DNA of 64,000 bases from Croceibacter atlanticus HTCC2559 (lineage in GTDB: Bacteria > Bacteroidota > Bacteroidia > Flavobacteriales > Flavobacteriaceae): NCBI RefSeq assembly GCF_000196315.1, contig NC_014230.1:248001-312000 (forward strand), given 5' to 3'. The stretch's first letter is position 1. The number at the start of each line of letters is the position of its first letter. The translations under genes were made by a program, and so were the position numbers. Shown here piece after piece: positions 27,926 to 36,447 of this stretch. Under the pieces are notes generated by a model. It saw only the letters and a program-made list of their open reading frames with translations. It searched no databases and was not told the DNA's origin.

Positions 27926-29257
27926 CTAGAATTTTAATTCTGAAGCAGGTACCCCAAAGTAGAGTTCCAAGACTTTAAGTTTAAAAATATAATCGTACTT
28001 AGTACGTTTTGCTTCAATCTCTGCGTTTTGCAAACGTATTTTACTTTGGCTAAAATCGAAAGCATTTGTTAGGCCAACATCAAAACGCTCTTGTGCATAT
28101 GTATTGGCTTGTGATTGACTTTCTAATGCTACCAAGGCAGCTTCATATGCTTCTTTAGCTCCTTCTGCATCTACATAGGCTTGATACACGTTAGACTCTA
28201 AGTCTAGTTTTGCTTGCTCTAAGTTATATTCTGCTCTAAGTACATTTATCTTACTTCTCTTAACAGAGTTTTTTGTAGCAAAACCATTTAATATAGGTAA
28301 GCTTAATTGCAACCCATAACCTAAACCATCATTTTCATAAAGTTGAGTTCTAAAGTCTCGGTTAAAGAAATCATTATCTGCCCAACGCGTGTTATATTGA
28401 AAGAATGCACTTAGTGTAGGAAGGTATGCTCCTTTTGCAATCTCTACATCTTTCTCTGCTATAGCTTTATTTTGCTCTGCAAGCTTAACTTCATTACGCT
28501 CTTCTTCTGCTTGTGCTATGATAACTGAAACTGGCTTACTTAATAAACCATCATCTATAATATTATAGTCATCATCTGCAATTTGAAAATTATCGTAATC
28601 TTTAATTAAAAGTGTTTGTGCTAAGCTTACTAATGCAATTCTTACATTATTCTTAGCAACTATTAAGCGTTGTTTCTCATCTGCATTTGTAGCTCTAATT
28701 TCTAAGAGGTCTCCTGCTGGTAAAGATCCAGCATCAACCAATTCTTGTGTACGCTCCAACTGCTGAATGGTAATTTCATTTTGAGATCTAAGCACATTTA
28801 CAGTTTCTTTATTAAACAATACTTGCAAGTAAGCATTAGCCACAAATAAAGAAATATCATCCTTCATTTTGTCTAATGAGTATTGACTAGCTAGTCTGTT
28901 TAGCTTAGATCGTTGTAGCTGTCTAAAATTTCTTAACCCATCGAACAATGTTAATCCTGCGTTTATGCCACCTGTAGCAGATGTAAATGAGGTATTTTCA
29001 AATGTGTTAGTAACTGGGTTAATACTTGAACCTGTATTTTTAGATAGTGAAGCACTTGTATTAATTGATGGTAAAAAATTACCGATAGCGTCGCTCTTAT
29101 CTATTTCTGCAGCCTCTAAGTTTAATTCACTTTGTTTAATGGATATGTTGTTTTCCAGAGCGTAATTAATACATTCTGCCAATGTCCATGTTTTATCTTG
29201 TGCTTGTCCAGAAACGGCAAACAAAACGATACATACTATACTAAAGAATCCTTTCAT
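27926..29257 (-). CDS. TolC-family outer-membrane efflux protein
   Basis: 443 residues with a signal peptide (about 1-19, ending SGQAQ). Duplicated helical hairpin halves are typical of the outer membrane efflux protein family: TLAECINYALENNISIKQSE at the start, then SNVYQAYVDAEGAKEAYEAA and ERFDVGLTNAFDFSQSKI. TolC forms the trimeric exit duct of tripartite pumps. It sits between two periplasmic adaptor genes, 4 bp before the interrupted one, in the same cluster as MacB-like permeases and an ATPase. The exported substrate is unknown. Confidence 0.95.
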   Translation of the reverse strand: MKGFFSIVCIVLFAVSGQAQDKTWTLAECINYALENNISIKQSELNLEAAEIDKSDAIGNFLPSINTSASLSKNTGSSINPVTNTFENTSFTSATGGINAGLTLFDGLRNFRQLQRSKLNRLASQYSLDKMKDDISLFVANAYLQVLFNKETVNVLRSQNEITIQQLERTQELVDAGSLPAGDLLEIRATNADEKQRLIVAKNNVRIALVSLAQTLLIKDYDNFQIADDDYNIIDDGLLSKPVSVIIAQAEEERNEVKLAEQNKAIAEKDVEIAKGAYLPTLSAFFQYNTRWADNDFFNRDFRTQLYENDGLGYGLQLSLPILNGFATKNSVKRSKINVLRAEYNLEQAKLDLESNVYQAYVDAEGAKEAYEAALVALESQSQANTYAQERFDVGLTNAFDFSQSKIRLQNAEIEAKRTKYDYIFKLKVLELYFGVPASELKF

Positions 29258-29318
29258 AATGGTGATCTTAATTAATAAGTCTATGTTTTAATAAATAGTT
29301 ACAGATTGAATAAAAAAA

Positions 29319-30440
29319 TTATCCTCTTCCGCTAAAACCTTGTACTGGCTTCACTTGGTTCCAAACTTTAATCTTGTCGTCTTTTGATAATCCTTCTAAT
29401 ACTTCAACATTTATACCGTCGGATATTCCTAATTTTACATCTCTACGCTCAAAAGACTGTTCTCCAGTTTCAATTTCTACAAACGGTAACTGTGTCTTAG
29501 GGTCATATTGAACTAAGGCTTCTTTTATAGCAAGGACGTTTTCTGCTTTTGCCAAAATAATTGAGGCATTGGCACTTAATCCTGCACGTATAAAAGTTGA
29601 ATCTTGCTTTTGTAGCGTTCCTTTTATCTCAAATTGAATAGCACCATTTTCACTTACACCTTTAGGAGCTATGTAGTCTAAAACTGCATCGAAGGTTTTA
29701 TTTTCAATAGCACCAACTGTTATTTCTAACGGTAAGCCTTCAGATACTTTTCCAACTTCGCTTTCATCTACCTTTCCTTCAAAAATCATATTATTAACAT
29801 TTGCCAATGTTGCAATTGTTGTCCCATCATTAAAGTTGTTACTCTCAATAACCTGATTTCCTGTTTTAACAGGCACATCTAATACCATTCCTGCAACGGT
29901 AGCTCTAATTTCTGTATTTGCAGAGACACCTAATCCTCTTGCAGAACCTGTTTTAACTATCTGATAAGTTTGGTTGGCTGCATCATAAGTTTGCTTAGCC
30001 TGAAGGTAACTTGTGTTTGCCTGGTCAAATTCATTTGCAGAAATTACACCTTTATCAAACAACGCTTTTTGACGGTCGTAGATTTTTTTCTGATTGTCTA
30101 ATGCAATTTTAGCTGTAGAAATTTGATTTTTACTACTTGCTAAATTATTTACATTAGGCACAATTTTAAGCTTAGCAATAAGATCTCCTTGCTTAACAAT
30201 ATCTCCAGCTTCAATAGCTACTTCATCTATAATTCCAGAAATATTAGGCTTTATTAATATTTCTTCTTTTGGCACAATGCTACCCGTAGCCACTGTTTGC
30301 TTAACTATAGTTTCTGTAGTTGGCGTTTCTGTTGTATAAATAATAGGGTCCTCTTGATTTTTGCTATAGAGGTAATACAAAGAAATGCTGAAACCTAATG
30401 CAATAACTATTAGGATGATAATGGTTACAGATTTTTTCAT
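29319..30440 (-). CDS. Efflux periplasmic adaptor subunit (MacA/HlyD-like), intact
   Basis: 373 residues. An N-terminal membrane anchor (about 5-26) is followed by a lipoyl half-motif (VATGSIVPKEEILIKPNISG), the coiled-coil hairpin (about 105-165) and the second lipoyl half (EIRATVAGMVLDVPVKTGNQ). The beta-barrel and membrane-proximal domains end near GISDGINVEVLEGLSKDD. It is homologous in layout to the interrupted adaptor downstream of tolC. It lies 30 bp from the adjacent permease and is the most likely working partner of the ABC transporter here. Confidence 0.93.
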   Translation of the reverse strand: MKKSVTIIILIVIALGFSISLYYLYSKNQEDPIIYTTETPTTETIVKQTVATGSIVPKEEILIKPNISGIIDEVAIEAGDIVKQGDLIAKLKIVPNVNNLASSKNQISTAKIALDNQKKIYDRQKALFDKGVISANEFDQANTSYLQAKQTYDAANQTYQIVKTGSARGLGVSANTEIRATVAGMVLDVPVKTGNQVIESNNFNDGTTIATLANVNNMIFEGKVDESEVGKVSEGLPLEITVGAIENKTFDAVLDYIAPKGVSENGAIQFEIKGTLQKQDSTFIRAGLSANASIILAKAENVLAIKEALVQYDPKTQLPFVEIETGEQSFERRDVKLGISDGINVEVLEGLSKDDKIKVWNQVKPVQGFSGRG

Positions 30441-30469
30441 TGGAATTGATTGATTATTAATTGTTAGTT

Positions 30470-31729
30470 TTATTCTGTACGCAATGCGTCTACTGGTTTA
30501 ATTTTAATGGCGTTTTGAGCTGGTATGAGTCCTGCTAATAGTCCAGAAACTACAAGTATGGTTAATGCTATTAATACTACTGTTAGGTTTACAGACGGAT
30601 TTGCAAACATGTCTACAGGTCCATTTGCCTCCAACATTTGGTTAGCACCATAAATTACTAATGTTGCAAAAGCAATTCCCAACATTCCTGAAATTATAGT
30701 TAGCACAATAGACTCCATAAGTATTTGACCTCTTATATTCCAAGGTGTAGCTCCCAAAGCTCTTCTTACACCAATCTCTTTTGTGCGTTCTTTTACTACA
30801 ATTAGCATAATGTTACTTATACCTATAATACCTGATAATAATACTAGTATTCCCACAAAATAAGCGACAAAGCGCAAGGCTATAAACAACCCATTAACTT
30901 TACTAAACTGCTCATAAAGATCAAAGTTTCCTATAGCTCTGTCATCTTCTGGATGTATAGTATGTCGTTCTTTTAAAAGCTCGAATATTTGAGGTTTTAT
31001 TTCTGTGATAGATGAGCCATCTTCTGCAGTTATGGCCATCCAACCTACATTGTTTCCTCTATTAAATGCTTGAGAAAACGTAGTAAACGGCACATAAATT
31101 TGTTTCTGTTCTTCTTCTGCATCACCATTTCCGCCTTTCTTTTTATAGGTACCTATAACCATAAAGTTTACACCATTAATCTTTATGTATGTTCCTAAGG
31201 GATCTTCCGCAAACCCATACATTGCTGTTTTTACGCCTTCGCCAATTATAGCTACTTTACGCTTTTCCTCTATATCTCCATAGTTTATAAAACGACCACT
31301 GGTAATATCCATTGGCTCCTGTTGAATGATTTCTGGATAATCTCCATACACATTAAAGGCTCCTGTTTTTAATCCTCTTACCACATTGTTTGTACCCCCA
31401 AAACCTCCTAATTGATTTCTAGGAGAAATAAATCTTAGGTTAGGTACATTATCTCTAATTGCTTGAACATCGTCTGTTTTATAATTAAACTGTCTGCCTT
31501 TAGGTAAACCTTTATAAGGTTTGCTAATACCTTGGGTCCACATAAACATGGTGTTAGTAGCAATGCCTCCAAAATCTGATTTTACTCCATTTTCCAGACC
31601 TTTACCTGCTGCCAGCAATACAACCAATATAAAAATACCCCAAAGTACTCCAAAGGCTGTAAGTATGGTTCTAAACCAATTACTGCTTAAGGCTTCTATA
31701 ATTTCATCCCAACGGTCTTTGCTAAACAT
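30470..31729 (-). CDS. MacB-like ABC transporter permease (FtsX domain)
   Basis: 419 residues. One N-terminal transmembrane helix (about 20-42), a large periplasmic MacB_PCD domain (about 43-270) and three C-terminal helices containing the FtsX core are visible. The junction motif IMLIVVKERTKEIGVRRALG is diagnostic of MacB-type mechanotransmission permeases. It ends SLIPAQNAIKIKPVDALRTE-like. It is paired with a second permease one base upstream, and the two probably form a heterodimer with the ATPase encoded at 32968-33669. Confidence 0.94.
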   Translation of the reverse strand: MFSKDRWDEIIEALSSNWFRTILTAFGVLWGIFILVVLLAAGKGLENGVKSDFGGIATNTMFMWTQGISKPYKGLPKGRQFNYKTDDVQAIRDNVPNLRFISPRNQLGGFGGTNNVVRGLKTGAFNVYGDYPEIIQQEPMDITSGRFINYGDIEEKRKVAIIGEGVKTAMYGFAEDPLGTYIKINGVNFMVIGTYKKKGGNGDAEEEQKQIYVPFTTFSQAFNRGNNVGWMAITAEDGSSITEIKPQIFELLKERHTIHPEDDRAIGNFDLYEQFSKVNGLFIALRFVAYFVGILVLLSGIIGISNIMLIVVKERTKEIGVRRALGATPWNIRGQILMESIVLTIISGMLGIAFATLVIYGANQMLEANGPVDMFANPSVNLTVVLIALTILVVSGLLAGLIPAQNAIKIKPVDALRTE

Positions 31730-31730
31730 A

Positions 31731-32975
31731 TTATTCGTCTCTTAAGGCTTCAATAGGTTTAATACTAGCTGCTCTCCACGCAGGAAAAAAGCCTGCAATT
31801 GCGCCTGCAATTATTAAAATAAATACGGTTGTAATTGCCACATTAAAATTTACAGAAGGATTTAAAATATAATCCATCTCGATGTTTGGCCCTATAATTT
31901 CTAAAAGTGCCATACTAAACACCAAGCCTGTAAAACCGGCAATTGCGGTTACAAAAATAGATTCATGAAGAATCATTCCTATAATAGACCACGGTTGTGC
32001 GCCAAGTGCTTTTCTTACACCTATCTCTCTAGTGCGCTCTTTTACAATTATGAGCATGATATTACTTACACCTACAACTCCTGCAATAATGGTACATATG
32101 CCCACACCCCAAAAGAAGGTGCGTATCATCCAAATTAAATCGTAAAAGCGTTTTGTTTGCTCTAATGTATTATTCACATTTATGGCACTCATATCATTTG
32201 GAGCAATGGTATGTACTTGTTTTAAGTAGTCTTGAATTTCTGCTGAAAATTGCTCACTTTCAATTAGCGCTTCCTCAAAATTTTCTTTTGGCTGAAGCGT
32301 AAATGCCATGTTTCTTATAATGTTTCCTCCATTAAAAACTTTTTGAGAAGTCGTAATTGGTAAAAAGATACGAGCTTCTTCACGTTCTCCGCCAGGATCT
32401 GTATACACACCTACAACTTTAAAGTTTACACCTGAAACTTGTAATTGTTTTCCAATTGCATCTTCTTCTTTAAAAAGATCGCGTTTAACTTTATGACCTA
32501 GCACCACAACTTTTTCGTTATGATCTATATCATTTTGGTTAAGATATCTTCCCGCTGTTAAAGTTTCATTTTCTAAGAATTGGTAATCTGGATGTACACC
32601 TTCAACGCGGTAACTACCACTTTCTTTGCCATGAGTTGCGAGACCATTCCAAATTCTATAAAGCGATGATTTGTTTTCAATTTTATCTGAATACTTCTTG
32701 GTGATGAATTCAAAATCTTTATTCTTCATCTGTATGAAGCGACCAGGATTTAGTCCTTTATGCTCCACAGTAGTAACTCCAGACCAAACACTTATTCTAT
32801 TAGAAGCATCATTTTGAAACTCTTTAGAAATTCCATTTTCCATGCCTTGGCCAAAACCTAGAAGAATAACTAAGATGAAAATACCAGACGCTACAGATAC
32901 TCCTGTTAAAAACGTACGGAGTTTATTTTTTGCTATTGTTTGAAATATTTCTTGCCAACGTTCAATATTAAACAT
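31731..32975 (-). CDS. MacB-like ABC transporter permease, second copy
   Basis: 414 residues with the same architecture as its neighbour: a TM helix near 20-42, a MacB periplasmic domain, IMLIIVKERTREIGVRKALG and C-terminal helices ending RAASIKPIEALRDE. The two are clear paralogues. Its start overlaps the end of the ATPase gene by 8 bp, which suggests translational coupling. Confidence 0.94.
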   Translation of the reverse strand: MFNIERWQEIFQTIAKNKLRTFLTGVSVASGIFILVILLGFGQGMENGISKEFQNDASNRISVWSGVTTVEHKGLNPGRFIQMKNKDFEFITKKYSDKIENKSSLYRIWNGLATHGKESGSYRVEGVHPDYQFLENETLTAGRYLNQNDIDHNEKVVVLGHKVKRDLFKEEDAIGKQLQVSGVNFKVVGVYTDPGGEREEARIFLPITTSQKVFNGGNIIRNMAFTLQPKENFEEALIESEQFSAEIQDYLKQVHTIAPNDMSAINVNNTLEQTKRFYDLIWMIRTFFWGVGICTIIAGVVGVSNIMLIIVKERTREIGVRKALGAQPWSIIGMILHESIFVTAIAGFTGLVFSMALLEIIGPNIEMDYILNPSVNFNVAITTVFILIIAGAIAGFFPAWRAASIKPIEALRDE

Positions 32976-33669
32976 GCTGAATAGCTTTTACTTGGTTTAC
33001 CTTACTATCATCTATAATAAGGCCATCTTTTAAATTTACTATTCGTTTAGTCATGTGGGCAATATCATCTTCATGCGTAACAACAAGAATTGTTTTTCCT
33101 TCGTCATTAATACCTTGAATAAGATCCATGACTTCGTAAGATGTTTTAGTATCTAAAGCTCCTGTAGGCTCATCTGCCAACAACACTTTAGGATCACTTG
33201 CTAATGCTCTAGCAATGGCAACACGTTGTTTTTGACCACCAGATAATTGATTTGGCAAGTGTGTAGCCCAATCTGCTAGACCCACTTTTTCAAGATAAGC
33301 CATAGATCTATCTATACGCTCATTACGCTTCATACCTTGATAGTACAATGGCATTGCTACATTATCAAGTGCTGTCTTGTATCCAATTAGATTAAAGGAT
33401 TGAAATATGAACCCTAAAAATTTATTACGGTATTTAGCTGCTATCTTCTCGTTTAAGTTCTTAATAGGAACATTGTCTAGCATATAAGAGCCCTCATCTG
33501 CTTCATCTAGCATTCCTAAAATATTAAGTAATGTAGATTTTCCTGAACCAGAAGATCCCATTATAGATACAAGCTCACCTTCTTTTACAGAAAAGTTAAT
33601 TCCTTTAAGAACATGCAAAGAGTTTGCTCCAGTTTTGTAGGACTTGTGAAGGTTAGTAATTTCAATCAT
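32968..33669 (-). CDS. ABC transporter ATP-binding protein (LolD/MacB type)
   Basis: 233 residues. Walker A MGSSGSGKSTLLN (near 37), Q-loop FIFQSFNLIGYKTA, signature LSGGQKQRVAIARAL, Walker B VLLADEPTGALD and the H-loop VVTHE are all present. It energises the two MacB-like permeases encoded just downstream. The order ATPase, permease, permease, adaptor, TolC, adaptor defines one export operon on the minus strand. Confidence 0.95.
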   Translation of the reverse strand: MIEITNLHKSYKTGANSLHVLKGINFSVKEGELVSIMGSSGSGKSTLLNILGMLDEADEGSYMLDNVPIKNLNEKIAAKYRNKFLGFIFQSFNLIGYKTALDNVAMPLYYQGMKRNERIDRSMAYLEKVGLADWATHLPNQLSGGQKQRVAIARALASDPKVLLADEPTGALDTKTSYEVMDLIQGINDEGKTILVVTHEDDIAHMTKRIVNLKDGLIIDDSKVNQVKAIQHV

Positions 33670-33751
33670 AATGCAGCTAGTCAGTTTATAAATAAGACTA
33701 ATTGCTTTAGGAATTGTTACAGCGAAAGTGTTATAGAAATGTTAAAATGAA

Positions 33752-33982
33752 TTAAGCTTTATTTCGCTTTTTATATTTATAAATAGCAAAAGCTATACCG
33801 CCTACAAGTAGATATGGAAAAATCATTAAATAAACGATACCATTATTTATACCTTTTGCCATACCACCATCACCTTCGCTTTCTAATACAGCGCGGCACA
33901 TAGCACACTGAGCATCTGCCACTATTGGTAGTAACAGACAAAAAGCAATAACGGCTAAAAGTTTATAATTATAGGATTTCAT
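33752..33982 (-). CDS. Small exported/membrane protein with a CAMC motif
   Basis: 76 residues from the ATG at 33982; the longer frame would overlap the upstream gene. A signal peptide (about 1-24) precedes QCAMCRAVLES, then a hydrophobic helix (about 48-66) and a basic tail (YKYKKRNKA). The mature protein would therefore expose Cys-X2-Cys to the periplasm and be anchored by its C-terminus. I recognise no named family. It lies 10 bp after the DUF420 gene in the cytochrome oxidase assembly cluster, which makes a copper- or thiol-related role plausible but unproven. Confidence 0.75.
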   Translation of the reverse strand: MKSYNYKLLAVIAFCLLLPIVADAQCAMCRAVLESEGDGGMAKGINNGIVYLMIFPYLLVGGIAFAIYKYKKRNKA

Positions 33983-33992
33983 TTTGAAACGT

Positions 33993-34529
33993 TTAATAAT
34001 AAGGCAACATAAATATATATACAAGAACACCAGTTACAGAAACATAAAACCAAATTGGAAAGGTCCAGCGTGCAACTTTTTTATGCTTAATATATTGTTT
34101 ATTTAAACCTCTATACATTGTAAATAACACTAAAGGCACAATAATACCCGATAATACAATATGAGAAATTAGGATAAAGAAATATATTGGTCTTAAAATT
34201 CCTTCTCCACCATAAGGCACAGGATCGTTACTTATTTTAGAAATCACATAACTTACCAAAAACACACAAGACAAAGCAAATGCTGTAATCATGACATTTC
34301 GGTGCCATTTCATATCTCCTATTTTTATTAAGAAATATCCAGCTAGTAATAATAATGCCGTACAAGCATTTATAACTGCGTGAAAAAACGGAAATGTTCC
34401 TACTTCTAAACCTAAAAGATTGTAACGCACATTTAAATTCATAAGTAATAACACAACTAATGGTACTACCAATGAAAGTGCTACTATAACAGGAATAACT
34501 ATTTTGTCTGTTTTAGTTCTTGTTGCCAT
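33993..34529 (-). CDS. DUF420 membrane protein (CtaM-like oxidase assembly)
   Basis: 178 residues with about five transmembrane segments and histidines in the DUF420 pattern (FPFFHAVINA, KWHRNVMITAF, ISHIVLSGIIVPL). In Bacillus and Staphylococcus the DUF420 protein CtaM is needed for maturation of heme a-containing oxidases. The gene overlaps the SCO gene by 17 bp on the same strand, which fits that role. The reading start at 34529 is an ATG inside the end of the SCO gene. Confidence 0.88.
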   Translation of the reverse strand: MATRTKTDKIVIPVIVALSLVVPLVVLLLMNLNVRYNLLGLEVGTFPFFHAVINACTALLLLAGYFLIKIGDMKWHRNVMITAFALSCVFLVSYVISKISNDPVPYGGEGILRPIYFFILISHIVLSGIIVPLVLFTMYRGLNKQYIKHKKVARWTFPIWFYVSVTGVLVYIFMLPYY

Positions 34530-35244
34530 GGTCTAATAAAATTTTTATATCTTCAATTAAAATATCAATCTGTGGTTCTTCATCTGCTTGAGTTGGGTCT
34601 ATTCCTTGTGGCACCGAACCTCTGTAAAATATAATAACGTTTCCAAACTCATCTTTACGAGATCTTAAATACCCTTCTTGATCTACCAATGCAAAATAAC
34701 CACTATGCTCAAATCCTCCAGGAACTTCTGGGTTTTCTTCTGCATAGATTGTAAATCCTGTTCTTGCCAAATCATAAATAGCATCTCTATCTCCAGTCAT
34801 TAAATTCCAATTTGGATTGGTTATACCATATTGTTTTTCATAATCTTTTAAAACCTCTGGCGTATCTTTTCTTGGATCTATGCTAAAAGAAGCAATACCA
34901 AAATTTTCATCTCCAATTTCTTGATCTACTGCCACAAGGTTACTGTTCATAATTGGGCAAATAGTAGGACAAGAAGTAAAGAAAAACTCTGCAACATATA
35001 CTTTTCCAATATAATCTTGATTAGTAATTGTATCACCATCTTGATTTATAAATTTGAAAGGCGGTACTTTTCTCTTCTCACCATCTCTAGTTACAAAAGC
35101 GAGATCACTGTTTTTAACAGACTCTGTTCTGTTCTCTTTTACAACTGTTCCTTCTGAAAGTGTCTCAATTATTTTAGGAATTACTATTATACCAAAAATT
35201 AGTATAATGATCCCTAAACCTATATAACTGTATTTTCTCTTCAT
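34513..35244 (-). CDS. SCO1/SenC-family copper chaperone
   Basis: 243 residues. An N-terminal membrane anchor (about 7-24) precedes a thioredoxin-like domain with the copper-binding CPTIC motif (FFFTSCPTICPIMNSNL) and the third ligand histidine in FEHSGYFAL. SCO proteins deliver copper to the CuA site of cytochrome oxidase subunit II or keep its thiols reduced. It lies 8 bp after the cysteine-free SCO-like gene and overlaps the DUF420 gene. Confidence 0.95.
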   Translation of the reverse strand: MKRKYSYIGLGIIILIFGIIVIPKIIETLSEGTVVKENRTESVKNSDLAFVTRDGEKRKVPPFKFINQDGDTITNQDYIGKVYVAEFFFTSCPTICPIMNSNLVAVDQEIGDENFGIASFSIDPRKDTPEVLKDYEKQYGITNPNWNLMTGDRDAIYDLARTGFTIYAEENPEVPGGFEHSGYFALVDQEGYLRSRKDEFGNVIIFYRGSVPQGIDPTQADEEPQIDILIEDIKILLDHGNKN

Positions 35245-35252
35245 AATAAGTC

Positions 35253-35930
35253 TTACTTTCTATCTGAATTATATTTCTTAAGAGCTCTTCTATATTCTGC
35301 TAATATAACTTTTACGTCTGCTACCATCTTATTACTTATTTCAGCTATATCTGCAGAATTATAACCATACATTAAACCATTATCCTCATCGTTTTCACGA
35401 CCTCTTAAAATTTGTTCTTTGTCTATTATAAATACATATGGTGTTGAGTAATTAGGCGATAATGACATATCTGTTTTTAAACTATTAAAAACGTTACTTA
35501 TCGCATCTTTACTACCTACGGCAAAAATCCACTTTTCTGTAGAGGTATAAGCTTCAATTTTATTACGTAATTCGATAGCTTGATCTTTTCCTTCTTCAGA
35601 AATTAATATGACAAATTGAAAGTCATCAAATTTATAATTACGCTTGTATATTTTTTCATTAAGGTTTAAGGCATTTCCCTTCTTTGATTCTGGTGTATCT
35701 CCAAAAAAGCCAAGAATGGTTATCTTATTATCTAAGGAAACATTATTTCCTTCAAGATCTTCAAACTCTTCTAAATTTGAAACATCTTTAGTAAGCTGCG
35801 GCAACAAATTGAACAACTCCTCACCAGATGCTGAAAGTAGATAGATTACCAATGGCAATACAAACAATGCTATAAGTACAGCATATTTTACTGGGCTATT
35901 CCTGTTGTCTTTAATAGTTTCCAATTGCAT
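35253..35930 (-). CDS. Membrane-anchored SCO/thioredoxin-like protein without cysteines
   Basis: 225 residues. A TM anchor (about 16-33) is followed by a domain that looks like a thioredoxin fold: ITILGFFGDTPESKKGNALN takes the place of the SCO FFFTSCPTIC strand and loop, and YVFIIDKEQILRGR matches the ALVDQEGYLRSR strand of the neighbouring SCO protein. No cysteine is present in the whole protein, so it cannot do thiol or SCO-type copper chemistry. It is conserved in position just upstream of SCO in the oxidase cluster. The function is unknown; a structural or regulatory assembly role is a guess. Confidence 0.75.
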   Translation of the reverse strand: MQLETIKDNRNSPVKYAVLIALFVLPLVIYLLSASGEELFNLLPQLTKDVSNLEEFEDLEGNNVSLDNKITILGFFGDTPESKKGNALNLNEKIYKRNYKFDDFQFVILISEEGKDQAIELRNKIEAYTSTEKWIFAVGSKDAISNVFNSLKTDMSLSPNYSTPYVFIIDKEQILRGRENDEDNGLMYGYNSADIAEISNKMVADVKVILAEYRRALKKYNSDRK

Positions 35931-35943
35931 ATTTTAGTTTGCA

Positions 35944-35951
35944 CAAAAATA
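35944..35951 (-). promoter_or_regulatory. Candidate -7 element for the SCO-side genes
   Basis: The minus strand reads TATTTTTG, a perfect -7 match, 14 bp before the ATG at 35930 and just downstream of the terminator at 36006-36043. The nearest TTTG is 26 bases away, longer than usual. Together with the terminator it suggests that the assembly genes can be transcribed apart from the oxidase subunit genes. Confidence 0.38.
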
Positions 35952-36005
35952 CAATACAGAGGTCACATTATTTTAATCAAATAGAGATAAAAGCTAAAGA
36001 CATTT

Positions 36006-36043
36006 GTTAAAAAAGAAATGCCCAACATTCCTGTTGGGCATTT
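36006..36043 (-). terminator. Terminator after the oxidase subunit IV gene
   Basis: A perfect 12-bp stem (AAATGCCCAACA / TGTTGGGCATTT) with a 4-base loop is followed on the minus strand by C and a T run. It lies 27 bp past the subunit IV stop. Confidence 0.82.
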
Positions 36044-36069
36044 AGTATATTATAATTTAGGATTTAATA

Positions 36070-36429
36070 TTAGAAATCCCAAGCTTGATGTCCTGTTCTG
36101 TATACTTCATAAATATAATCTCCTTCAACAAGAAGAATTGTAACTAGGTAACATACAAGAAATATAGCTGTCCAAACTACAGATCTCCTAAGACCTTTAG
36201 TTTCTCCTTCCATGTGCATGAATGCCCAAGTAATGTAATATGCTTTATAAATTGTTAGGATGATAAATATCCAGTTTAACAATTTCATTTTAATAAACGT
36301 ATTCTCTATTAAAAATGCTGGTTTTATAATACCAAGGATAACCTCAACTATAGTTACTATAGAAAGTAATGCAAATACAAACCAAATGCGTTTAATTGGA
36401 TCCTTACCGTGTGCTGTATCGTGTGCCAT
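36070..36429 (-). CDS. Cytochrome c oxidase subunit IV family protein
   Basis: 119 residues with three transmembrane helices (about 14-32, 46-66 and 83-104) and the family pattern around IWFVFALLSIVTIVEVILG and YYITWAFMHMEGE. It follows subunit III by 18 bp. Subunit IV of bacterial heme-copper oxidases is a small accessory membrane subunit. Subunits I and II are not in the window. Confidence 0.9.
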   Translation of the reverse strand: MAHDTAHGKDPIKRIWFVFALLSIVTIVEVILGIIKPAFLIENTFIKMKLLNWIFIILTIYKAYYITWAFMHMEGETKGLRRSVVWTAIFLVCYLVTILLVEGDYIYEVYRTGHQAWDF

Positions 36430-36447
36430 TGTGTTTAATATTTTGTG

